Shown here in pieces: positions 1 to 8,100 of a stretch of DNA of 34,160 nt. The stretch lies in the NCBI RefSeq assembly GCF_015207285.1, contig NZ_JADEXD010000057.1, forward strand, positions 1 through 34,160, written 5' to 3'. The notes under the pieces were generated by a model, which had not been told where the DNA came from, did no database searches, and saw nothing but the letters and a program-made list of their open reading frames with translations. The translations under genes were made by a program, and so were the position numbers. The first letter of the stretch is position 1. Each line of letters begins with the position of its first letter. Origin of the DNA: Tychonema sp. LEGE 07203. Its GTDB lineage: Bacteria > Cyanobacteriota > Cyanobacteriia > Cyanobacteriales > Microcoleaceae.

Positions 1-2
1 GT

Positions 3-35
3 AGATACCCGACTTCTTAAATAAGTCGGGTATCT
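3..35. repeat. Dispersed palindromic repeat, ATACCCGACTT type (copy 1)
   Basis: A perfect inverted repeat: the arm AGATACCCGACTT is followed after a short AT-rich loop by AAGTCGGGTATCT. A second, near-identical copy lies at 21017-21049, so this is a dispersed intergenic repeat and not just a local hairpin. It could form a transcript hairpin, but there is no U-tract that would make it a clear terminator. Confidence 0.75.
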
Positions 36-155
36 AAAGCGCGAGATCGTTTTACGTTTTTTTGCTTTCATACTTCTGGTTCCTTTAAAAAGCTATTATT
101 GTTGAAGGGACAGGCAATTTATATGTGCTGAAATTTGAGCCAAGCAGATTATTGA

Positions 156-481
156 CAGGCTTTAACACAGATAGAAACTGGAGATTTACCAGGAGCGCTG
201 CAAAGCCTCGATCGCATTTTGAAAAAAAATCCCAAGTTCGCACAAGTTTATCGGGCCAGAGAAAAAGTGCGCGCAAAACTCCAGGATTTTCCAGGTGCGA
301 TCGCCGATTACAAGGCAGCTTGGTTAAATTTGACTTAGGTTGGGTGCAATCTTTAGCAGTGCAAACTGCCGTTGTATGCAACATTCAAATTGCGATCGGC
401 GATAATCGGATAACCTATGGGCTTTTAGGACAAGATTTCCTTGCTCGCTTTGATGTGCGGATTCTCGAAAAAAAAGTATAA
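156..481 (+). pseudogene. TPR / retropepsin-like aspartic protease fragment (frameshifted)
   Basis: In the frame starting at 156 the translation is a TPR-like helix pair (GDLPGALQSLDRILKKNP, then RAKLQDFPGAIADYKAAW), ending at a TAG at 336-338. The next frame continues to 481 with VVCNIQIAIGDNRITYG and LLGQDFLARFDVRI. That is the C-terminal signature of the cyanobacterial retropepsin-like aspartic protease family (the GLLGxDFL segment). TPR-protease fusions of this kind are known in cyanobacteria. The catalytic DTG segment is absent, and the upstream TPR frame is closed by a TGA at 153-155. I read this as the decayed 3' remnant of one gene with at least one frameshift and an internal deletion. 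Family assignment is moderate, non-functionality is likely. Confidence 0.55.
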
Positions 482-577
482 TTTCATCCCCGATAATTTA
501 TAGAACACAGGCAAGATGCCTGTTCCACAAATATAGAATATAGCCTTTCTGTGCTCTGGTATGAGGTACTATCCGGG

Positions 578-622
578 ATAGGGCATAGGGCATAGGGCAT
601 AGGGCATAGGGCATAGGGCATA
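578..622. repeat. Short tandem repeat (ATAGGGC)n
   Basis: About six and a half direct copies of the heptamer ATAGGGC between the broken gene and the GH108 gene. Simple heptamer arrays recur at several intergenic sites in this window. Copy number is likely unstable and no function is visible. Confidence 0.8.
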
Positions 623-691
623 CCTCACCACGCTTGAGAACCGCTATAAGAAAGAACAATCAACTGTCAACTGCCAACAATCAACTGTCAA

Positions 692-1354
692 CTACTTAAT
701 CTTGTTCACGTAGCCCCACAAACTGTAATCGCGACTCAGCCAACCCCGAAAAAAAGCCATCTGACTCGGATCTTCCTGCACCCGTTTGTAGCGGTAAATA
801 ATCCGCTCGTTAATCATTTGCAGCGCTGTGTTCTTGTTGTTAGCGATTTTCAATGCTTGCCTGGTGCGCGCGTCAAAAACGCCGCTTTGTGGCAATCCCA
901 AGGCTTGCTGGAGAAATGTAATAGAATTGTTAATACCGAAATTAACTGCGGTGTCAAACATGACGATCGCCAAAGCAGGCTGCATCGTCTCCGAAAGGCT
1001 TGAATCCCAGTAATATTTATAAATTTCTAGGAGCTCTGCTTCCGATATCTGCGTCACGTCGAGAGGCGGCAGCCCGCGACTGTAGCGGTACGAGTTGTAT
1101 TCTGTTTGCAGGATGCCCCGATAGGTTCTGCCGCCTTTATCTGCGGGGTGATTGCTGAATCCGCCCTCAAAATATAAGGTGAAATAAAGAGCTGTTTGAA
1201 ATACTCGCTGCCGAAAATTTGCTGTCTGCTTTTGCGCGAGAGTCTTTTGGGCAAAAGGCAAGGGGATTGCTAAGGCTAACAGAAGTATCCCCAGCAGGAG
1301 GTTTGGCTTCCACTTGATGTTAGGTTGGTGCTGTGTCGCTTGCTTGTCGCTCAT
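692..1354 (-). CDS. GH108-type N-acetylmuramidase (lysozyme-like), membrane-anchored or secreted
   Basis: A 220-residue protein if translation starts at the Met preceding SDKQATQ. An in-frame upstream Met at 1405 would add 17 residues and run far into the divergent gene's leader. Residues about 17-40 form a hydrophobic stretch (LLLGILLLALAIPLPFA) that looks like a signal peptide or single membrane anchor. The following domain carries FEGGFSNHPADKGGRTYRGI, the GH108 catalytic motif with its Glu in E-G-G at about residue 63. A C-terminal segment (FDTAVNFGIN...FLQQALGLPQSGVFD) matches the PG_binding_3 half usually joined to GH108. The family cleaves peptidoglycan glycan strands, so this protein probably remodels the cell wall from the periplasm. 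Single-gene unit, divergent from the TPR/GT41 gene with a 99-bp gap. Confidence 0.8.
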   Translation of the reverse strand: MSDKQATQHQPNIKWKPNLLLGILLLALAIPLPFAQKTLAQKQTANFRQRVFQTALYFTLYFEGGFSNHPADKGGRTYRGILQTEYNSYRYSRGLPPLDVTQISEAELLEIYKYYWDSSLSETMQPALAIVMFDTAVNFGINNSITFLQQALGLPQSGVFDARTRQALKIANNKNTALQMINERIIYRYKRVQEDPSQMAFFRGWLSRDYSLWGYVNKIK

Positions 1355-1453
1355 AAATTCTCTGTGACGATCGCGCGTAATTCTGCTAAAACTGGTACTC
1401 TGCAAAATAATATAGATTCAACCTTTAACTTGATAGCACAGATAGGCCGCCAA

Positions 1454-3634
1454 ATGAATTCCGATTTTCGCAACCAATCCGAAACACCCCAATTAGAAGA
1501 TGCTGCATCGCTGACTGTCGTTGCAGAAACCTATTACTCCCAAGGCGATTTAACAGCAGCAGTCGCTGCTTGCCGCCAAGCTCTAGAATTGCAACCGGAT
1601 TGGGCGGCGGCTTACGTGACAATGGGCAACGTGCAACAAGCAACCGGGCAAATTGAGGAAGCGATGCGGTTTTATTCCGAGGCGATCGCCCTGAATCCCG
1701 ATTTTGCTGAGGCCTATGCTAATTTGGGGAGTATGCTCTACAAACAAGGGCATTTGGTGGAGGCGATTGTCAACTACCAAAAGGCGATCGAACTCAAACC
1801 AACTTTGGCTGCCGCCTACTGGAATTTGGCAGGGGCGATGAAGCAGCAGGGGCAGTCGGATGCTGCTGCAGCCTACGAGCAAAAAGCTCTCGAACTCAAT
1901 CCCCATCTGGCTCAGGTAGATTTTCACATAAATTTAGGCGATAAACTAGCGCGACAGGGGAAGTTAGATGAGGCTGTAGCTGCATGGCAGCGGGCGATCG
2001 CCTTCAAACCCGATTTACCCGAAGCATACTGTCAAATTGGCATAATTTTGCGCCACCAGGGCAAATTTAAAGATGCCATACCCAACCTGCAAAAAGCCCT
2101 AGAAATTAAGCCAGATTTTATTTCCGCCCACCAACATTTGTGCGGCATCCTCAGAGATACTAGCGATTTAGCAGCCGCGCGGCAAGCCGTGCACGCATAC
2201 AGCCAAATGTGCGCCGAAACCGATCCGATTATGACGGCGATTTACTTCGTCAGCACCTATCAAGTGTCGGGATTGAATCAAATTGCGGGCGATCGATTTT
2301 TAGAACTAGAATCCTACTTGCAGCAAAACTTAGAAACCGCGACTTCCGTAGAAGTTAAATCGCTTTATGCAAACTTGTTATTCAGCACGCCCTATCTGCG
2401 AGATGACTTGGCAGCAAACTCTCAGCTTTACAGATTAATTGCCAAAAAGTACGTTGACAAATGTATCAAACCTAATTTTCCTCAACCTGCAAATTACAGT
2501 TACCAACCAAAAGCCCCAGGTAGCAAGTTAAAAATCGGCTTTTTATCCAATCACTTCAGCCGCCATTCTGTAGGTTGGTGCAGCGCTGACATCATTCGCG
2601 AATTGTCCGGAATCACGCCCAACTTGTATTTATACGCTTCCGAAAGAATTGTTTCTGACGATCGCACTCAGCAATTTGAAAGTTTCGGCAAACTGACTTT
2701 TCCCAAAACTTACCCGAACGGACTTGCCAATTCCGCAGAAATTATCGACCAAATTCAGCAAGACGAATTGGACGTTTTAGTCGATTTAGATTCTCTCAGC
2801 GTACCGATTCACGCAGACATTCTCTACCAAAAACCAGCACCAGTTTGTATTTCTTGGTTGGGATTTGATGCACCTTACATATCCTCGGAAAATTACTTTC
2901 TTACAGACTGGCACTCGCACCCAGAAGGTCGCGAAAAATATTATGACGAACAGCTAATTAGGATGCCGGATTCTTTTGTAGCGGTGTCAGGTTTTCAGAG
3001 GTACGGAGTCGATCCGGTGGCATTGAGAAAGTCGAACCGGATCGGTTTGGATCAGACGGTTTACCTGTGCGTCGCTCCGGGCAGAAAATTTAATCGCGAC
3101 TTAGTAAAAGCACAAGTTGCGATTCTCAAACAAGTGCCGAACAGTGTTTTAATTCACAAAGCTTTGGGCGATGCTGCGGTGTTTGAGGCTGCGTATCATC
3201 AAGCTTGCGAAGCTGAAGGAGTCAGCAAGCACCGAATTAAGTTTTTGCCGAGGTTTGCTACGGAGGAAGAACACAGAATTGTCTATTTGCTGGCCGATGT
3301 TTTGTTGGATTCCTATCCTTATAATGGAGGCACTCACACTTTAGAGGCTTTGTGGTTTAATTTGCCTGTGGTGACTCGTACCGGAGAGCAATTTTTGTCG
3401 AGAATGGGTTATTCGTTTTTGCAGGTTTTGGGGATGGAAACTGGCGCGGCGGGGTCTTGGGCGGAATATGTAGATTTGGGTGTAAAATTGGGTAAAGATG
3501 GTGATTTGAGACAGGCAATTAAAGCGCATTTGATCGAGTCTAAAAACCCCGCTAATTTGTCGCCGCTGTGGAATCCTAAAAAGTTTGCTGATGATATGTA
3601 TGGGGTGTTTGAAAAACTGTGTAAAATAGGATGA
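1454..3634 (+). CDS. TPR-domain O-linked GlcNAc transferase-like protein (SPINDLY/GT41 family)
   Basis: 726 residues from the Met of MNSDFRNQ. The open frame extends upstream to 1325, but that would overlap the divergent gene. Residues about 20-230 hold roughly six TPR units (for example YSEAIALNPDFAEAYANLG and YQKAIELKPTLAAAYWNLA). The region from about 358 to 715 is the GT41 catalytic half: KIGFLSNHFSRHSVGW, CISWLGFDAPYISSENYFL, and a nucleotide-sugar-binding segment NGGTHTLEALWFNLPVVTRT near 625-644. This is the domain order of cyanobacterial SPINDLY-type proteins, which attach sugars to Ser/Thr of target proteins. The substrate cannot be read from the sequence. Neighbours give no pathway hint. 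Confidence 0.88.
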   Translation: MNSDFRNQSETPQLEDAASLTVVAETYYSQGDLTAAVAACRQALELQPDWAAAYVTMGNVQQATGQIEEAMRFYSEAIALNPDFAEAYANLGSMLYKQGHLVEAIVNYQKAIELKPTLAAAYWNLAGAMKQQGQSDAAAAYEQKALELNPHLAQVDFHINLGDKLARQGKLDEAVAAWQRAIAFKPDLPEAYCQIGIILRHQGKFKDAIPNLQKALEIKPDFISAHQHLCGILRDTSDLAAARQAVHAYSQMCAETDPIMTAIYFVSTYQVSGLNQIAGDRFLELESYLQQNLETATSVEVKSLYANLLFSTPYLRDDLAANSQLYRLIAKKYVDKCIKPNFPQPANYSYQPKAPGSKLKIGFLSNHFSRHSVGWCSADIIRELSGITPNLYLYASERIVSDDRTQQFESFGKLTFPKTYPNGLANSAEIIDQIQQDELDVLVDLDSLSVPIHADILYQKPAPVCISWLGFDAPYISSENYFLTDWHSHPEGREKYYDEQLIRMPDSFVAVSGFQRYGVDPVALRKSNRIGLDQTVYLCVAPGRKFNRDLVKAQVAILKQVPNSVLIHKALGDAAVFEAAYHQACEAEGVSKHRIKFLPRFATEEEHRIVYLLADVLLDSYPYNGGTHTLEALWFNLPVVTRTGEQFLSRMGYSFLQVLGMETGAAGSWAEYVDLGVKLGKDGDLRQAIKAHLIESKNPANLSPLWNPKKFADDMYGVFEKLCKIG

Positions 3635-3670
3635 CTAATCATATCATTTCCGGTAACACCGTCAGGTGAT

Positions 3671-3737
3671 GTTGACTGTTGACTGTTGACTGTTAACTGT
3701 TAACTGTTGACTGTTAACTGTTAACTGTTAACTGTTG
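3671..3737. repeat. Heptamer tandem array TGTTGAC/TGTTAAC
   Basis: About nine to ten tandem heptamers alternating between TGTTGAC and TGTTAAC, directly after the TPR/GT41 gene. A related array (AACTAACAACTAACAACT) sits just before miaE at about 3897-3923. They are simple repeats of the kind common between genes in this genome and no regulatory role is visible. Confidence 0.8.
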
Positions 3738-3744
3738 CCAACTA

Positions 3745-3848
3745 ATATCAATTCCGTTAGCATCGGAATTATTCATTTCTCTCTAATCTCTCTGTGTTCT
3801 CTGTGTTCTAGTAAGGTTAAATCATTCCGATGCAACGGTCAACGATAT
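3745..3848. repeat. MITE-like palindromic element (ATATCAA...GATAT family, copy 1)
   Basis: About 104 bp bounded by an imperfect terminal inverted repeat: ATATCAATTCCGTTAGCATC on the left and GATGCAACGGTCAACGATAT on the right. The interior contains CTCTGTGTTCTCTGTG followed by GGTTAAAT. The same layout occurs at 10725-10832 (opposite orientation), 14593-14695 and 28211-28313. It encodes nothing, which fits a non-autonomous mobile palindrome. Confidence 0.75.
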
Positions 3849-3927
3849 AACAAGTAACAACTAAGAGGACCCGCACGCACCATCCACCGCCCCTACCAAC
3901 TAACAACTAACAACTAACAACTGACTA

Positions 3928-4519
3928 ATGACACTACCAACTATTAAGTTTTTGAAGCAGCCGACTTCGGAAGCTTGGATCGAACAGGCGATCGCCCATT
4001 TGGATACAATTTTGTTAGATCATTCTCACTGCGAGCGGAAAGCGGCGGGAGTAGCGTTAAATTTAATGTTTCGCTATCCAGCGCGGGAAAAGTTGGTGAG
4101 GATGCTAACAGCGATCGCCAGGGAAGAATTAGAGCATTTCGAGCAAGTCAACCAGCGGTTGGAACAGCGCAGTATCGCTTTGGGGCCTTTGGCTGCGCCT
4201 CCCTACGGTGCCGGTTTGTCCGCCCAAATTCGCAAACAGGAACCGGAGAGACTTTTGGATTCTTTGCTGGTTTCTGCTTTGATTGAAGCGCGGAGTCACG
4301 AACGGCTGGGGCTGTTGGGCGATCGTTGTCCCGATGCCGAATTAGCTAAGTTTTACCGCAGTTTGATGGCGAAGGCAAGCCCGCCATTATGGGGTATATT
4401 GGATTTTAGCCACAACTTATTTCGATCGCCCTTTGGTGATAGAACGGCTGGAGGAATTATCATTGGTAGAAAGTCAGTTGCTGGCAACTGTTTATCCTGA
4501 ACCGAGAATTCACAGTTAA
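3928..4519 (+). pseudogene. miaE: Frameshifted tRNA-(ms2io6A)-hydroxylase
   Basis: The first 148 or so residues match MiaE: an all-helical ferritin-like diiron monooxygenase with the metal motif EELEHFEQV and the segment ALIEARSHERLGLLGDRCPD. MiaE hydroxylates the ms2i6A37 modification of tRNA. After LMA at about 4366-4374 the original frame runs into non-homologous sequence ending at 4500. The +1 frame restores the family C-terminus (ARHYGVYWILATTYFDRPL, then LEELSLVESQLLATVYPEP) and ends at 4519. The junction codons read R-Q-A-R-H where the family has E-A-R-H. So besides the one-base slip, a conserved diiron ligand Glu appears to be Gln. Either a real pseudogene or a sequencing error at the slip. 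Confidence 0.85.
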
Positions 4520-4610
4520 AAGTTGGGTGCATTTCTATACTGCAAAGCACAAACGATCGGTAGTTTTACAGTTGCTACAGCAAACCAATAAGTATAATTT
4601 TTAACAACCC

Positions 4611-5093
4611 ATGAGAACCCAACATTTAGATTTTTTGATTCGTTCCTGGGAAACGCGCGATCGGGCGGATGCGTTCAATTTAATTAAAAACATTTTAGCA
4701 GAGTACGGTTTAAACTGTGAGCCTTTCGGTGCAGATCGAGATGTCTATGATGTCGAATTATTTTATCATAAAAAGGGTGGAGAATTTTGGGTAGTAGAAC
4801 AGCAAGAGGAAATAGTCGGTACAGCCGCTTATTATCCGATTGAACGCGGTAATAATGCGGTGGAAATTCGCAAAATGTATATTTTGCCGGCAGTAAGGGG
4901 AAAAGGTTTGGGAAAGTTTTTACTGCAAGAGTTGGAAAGTAAAATAATGGATCGCGGCTTTGATGAAATCTGGATAGAAACGGCTAGCGTTCTCAAGGAA
5001 GCTGTTAAGATGTACGAAAATAACGGATATTTACCGGCGACTGGTGTTGAAACGCCAAGGTGCGATCGGGTTTATGTAAAATGTTTAAGTTAG
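4611..5093 (+). CDS. GNAT family N-acetyltransferase
   Basis: 160 residues starting MRTQHLDFLIRSWETRDR. The GNAT fold is visible in order. There is an N-terminal strand/helix pair (RSWETRDRADAFNLIKNIL), a strand WVVEQQEEIVGTAAYYPI, the acetyl-CoA pyrophosphate loop after MYILPAVRGKGLGKFLL (R-G-K-G-L-G, matching Q/RxxGxG/A) at about residues 90-106, and the C-terminal KMYENNGYLP segment. Length is normal for a single-domain GNAT. The acyl acceptor cannot be deduced. A dispersed REP-like repeat follows immediately downstream and may end the transcript. Confidence 0.85.
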   Translation: MRTQHLDFLIRSWETRDRADAFNLIKNILAEYGLNCEPFGADRDVYDVELFYHKKGGEFWVVEQQEEIVGTAAYYPIERGNNAVEIRKMYILPAVRGKGLGKFLLQELESKIMDRGFDEIWIETASVLKEAVKMYENNGYLPATGVETPRCDRVYVKCLS

Positions 5094-5105
5094 AAGCCAA
5101 GTCTA

Positions 5106-5170
5106 AGAAACCGGGTTTCTGCAAAAATCTCGGTTGGTGGCAAAAGCATCTCGGAAGAAACCCGGTTTCT
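5106..5170. repeat. REP-like palindrome (AGAAACCGGGTTTCT family, copy 1)
   Basis: Two self-complementary blocks, AGAAACCGGGTTTCT at 5106-5120 and AGAAACCCGGTTTCT at 5156-5170, flank a spacer containing GCATCTCGGA. The whole unit recurs at 29307-29371 and, in reverse orientation, at 30956-31025. It sits between convergent genes (GNAT and histidine kinase), a typical REP/BIME position. Confidence 0.8.
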
Positions 5171-5188
5171 GGGAATTTTGCAACTGTT

Positions 5189-8100
5189 TTAATTTCTTTG
5201 TTGCCGCAGCGGAATCTCGATCGCAAATTCGGTACCTTCTCCCACTACAGAATTGCAATAAAGCTGACCACCGTGTTTTTCTACGACAATAGAGTGCGAA
5301 ATTGCCAATCCTAAGCCTGTGCCTTTGCCGACTGGTTTTGTAGTGAAAAATGGGTCAAACAACCGCCGTTTCACGTCTTCGCTCATCCCGGAGCCGGTGT
5401 CAGCTATCCGCATTGCCACGCAGTTACTGTCGGTGACTTCGGTGCGAATCGTAATTGCGAGATTTTTGCCCGCGCGATCGAACTTATCAATCTTCATTTC
5501 CACAGCGTCGATCGCATTTGTCAACAAATTCATAAATACTTGATTTAACTGACCTGGATAACATTCAACTAAAGGCAAGTTACCGTATTCTTTGATAATA
5601 TTAATAGGCGGGCGATCGGGTTTATTTTTCAGGCGGTTTTGCAAAATCAGCAGCGTGCTTTCAATGCCTTCGTGAATGTCAACTTGTTTCATGTCGGCTT
5701 CGTCAAGTCTTGAGAAAGTCCGCAGGCTCAAAACTATGTCGCGGATGCGATCGGCTCCGAGTTTCATAGATGATATTATTTTCGGTAAATCTTCAGCAAG
5801 ATAATCAATTTCAAAGTCTTCTCTGGCCTCTAAAATTGTGGCGCTAGGCTGCGGGCATTCCTGCTGGTAAAGTTGCAGCATTTTTAGCAAGTTTTGAGTG
5901 TATTCGCTGGTGTAGCTGAGATTGCCGTAGATAAAATTAACCGGGTTGTTAATTTCGTGGGCGACACCTGCTACTAACTGTCCCAAACTCGACATTTTTT
6001 CACTTTGAATTAATTTAGTTTGGGTGTGCTGGAGTTGGTGCAAAGCTTGTTCGAGCTGTTGAGTTTGAGCTCTTGCTAATTCTGCCGCTGTAAGGGTTTG
6101 GGCGTACAATTCGGCATGGTCGATCGCGATCGCAATTTGAGCAGTTACCGCTTGCATCAGCTCGACTTCCGAATCGCTCCAATGGTGCGCGGACATAGCC
6201 TGATAGCAGCTAATCGTGCCTATATCGCCGGAAGCAGTATGAACCGGCAGCGACAGCACTGAGTTAATTTTAGAACTCTGGAAAATTGCGCTCACTTCTG
6301 CATCTCCAAAAGTGCTGACATCATCAATTTTCAAAATTTGTCGGCGCAAAATCTGCTGCACTGCGACACTAGATTTTTCCTCTACAGCATAAGTACCCAA
6401 CAAACTCGGCAAATCTGCATTCTTCGCTTCGCAAACTATTTCCCAAACCGGAGGATTGCTGTTGGGGCGATACCAAACGAAGATGCACCAATCGAGCTGG
6501 ATCAGATTGCGAATTTCTTGAACTGCAGTTGCTAAAATTGTGTCTAAATCTAAAGAATTGCGGATTTGGTTGGCAATTTGATTCAGCAGTTGTTCTCGCT
6601 GAGCTTGCTGTCTGAGGGCTTGCTCCGATCGCACTAATGTTTCTTCGGCAAGTTTGCGATCGGTTAAATCTTGAATGACTGCTTGGATAATTTTTTCATT
6701 TCCAACTTCGATGACTGTCAGCACGACTTCTGCGGGAAACTCAGTACCGTCTGAGCGCCGGTGCAGCCAATCAAAACGGTGGTTTCTGCGCTCAAAGGCG
6801 AGATCTATCATTTCGTTCGTCAATGTCGAAGAGTCTCTACCGTTGGGTTGAAAAAGCGGCGACAACTTGTCCAGATGATTGCCTACCAACTGCTCTTTTC
6901 CAGTATATCCAAATAGTTCTAATGTCGCGTTATTGACATCATAAATATTATTTTTGTCTGACATTAAAACAGCCATACTGGTTAATTCGTAGAGCGATCG
7001 AAATTTGGCTTCCGACTGCTGCAAAGCCGCTTCTATTTGTTTGCGAGCGGTAATGTCGGCAACCATTGCTAAAGCACCGACATAGCGCCCTTCTTTGTCA
7101 GACAACGGATTAGTAGAAAGTATCGCCCACAAGTCGCTGCCGTCGCGGCGACGGAACTTAAAATCGTGCTGTTCGCGAATTCCTTGATTGCGGCGATCCA
7201 GTTTGAATTGCGCGATCGCGATGCCTTCTGCATCCATGAAAGCAAATAGCGACTTCCCGATCGTTTCCTCTGCGGTGCAGCCAAGCATATCGGCCATTTT
7301 TTGGTTGACAAAAGTAGTTTTACCCTCCGCATCGATCGTCCAAATTCCTTCATCTGCTGTCTCGACAATGCACCTGTATTTTTCCTCGCTTTCCTTGAGG
7401 GCTTCTTCTGCCAATTGGCGCTCGGTAATGTTTTGAGTCATCAACAATCCGCCGGTGATTTCTTGCCGCTCGTTTCTGACTGGCAAAGTGTAAGCGAGGT
7501 AGATGCGATCGCGGTAAGTAAATTCGGTAACAACTGTTTCTCCAGCCAGCGCTGCCCGATAATTTGGCTCGACGGCACTGCAAAAATCCGGCTCGAATAC
7601 TTCCCAGATTGTCTTGCCTTCCATCAATTCTTTGGAAAGCCCCACTGCTGCTAATTCTGTACCTTCTACCAGGGTGTAGCGCATTTCTGTGTCAAACAGC
7701 ATCACCGCACCGTTAGGAATGTTGCTTGCCACCGCGCGGTATAGCTGTTCGCTTTTTTCCAGTGCTGCTTCTGCTTGGCGGCGATCGCTAATGTCAATGA
7801 CGAGTGCACCGATGCCGATCGCCTCGCCGTCTTTGTCGAGCAGAGGAAAATAAGAGCCTGTCATGTGTCGCACAACCCCCGGCTGCCTGGGATTTGCAGC
7901 GCTCATCTCGATGTTAATTAAGGGAGTTTTCGTTCTCAGTATTTCTGCGTACAAAGGCTCTACCATTGGAGCAATATGCGGCACTGCTTCGCGTACAGTC
8001 TTGCTTATGTGATCGGCAGGATTGAGGCAATTTATCTCTGCTAAAAATTGATTGATTTGCACGTACCGCAGTTGGGAGTCAAGAATGCAGATTCCCGCCG

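Noticed and set aside
85-384. 99-residue open frame on the minus strand over the broken TPR gene
   Set aside because: It is antisense to a better-supported frame with TPR and protease features and has no family signal.
3671-3737. Possible CRISPR-like array
   Set aside because: The unit is only 7 bp without unique spacers and there are no cas genes; it is a simple tandem repeat.
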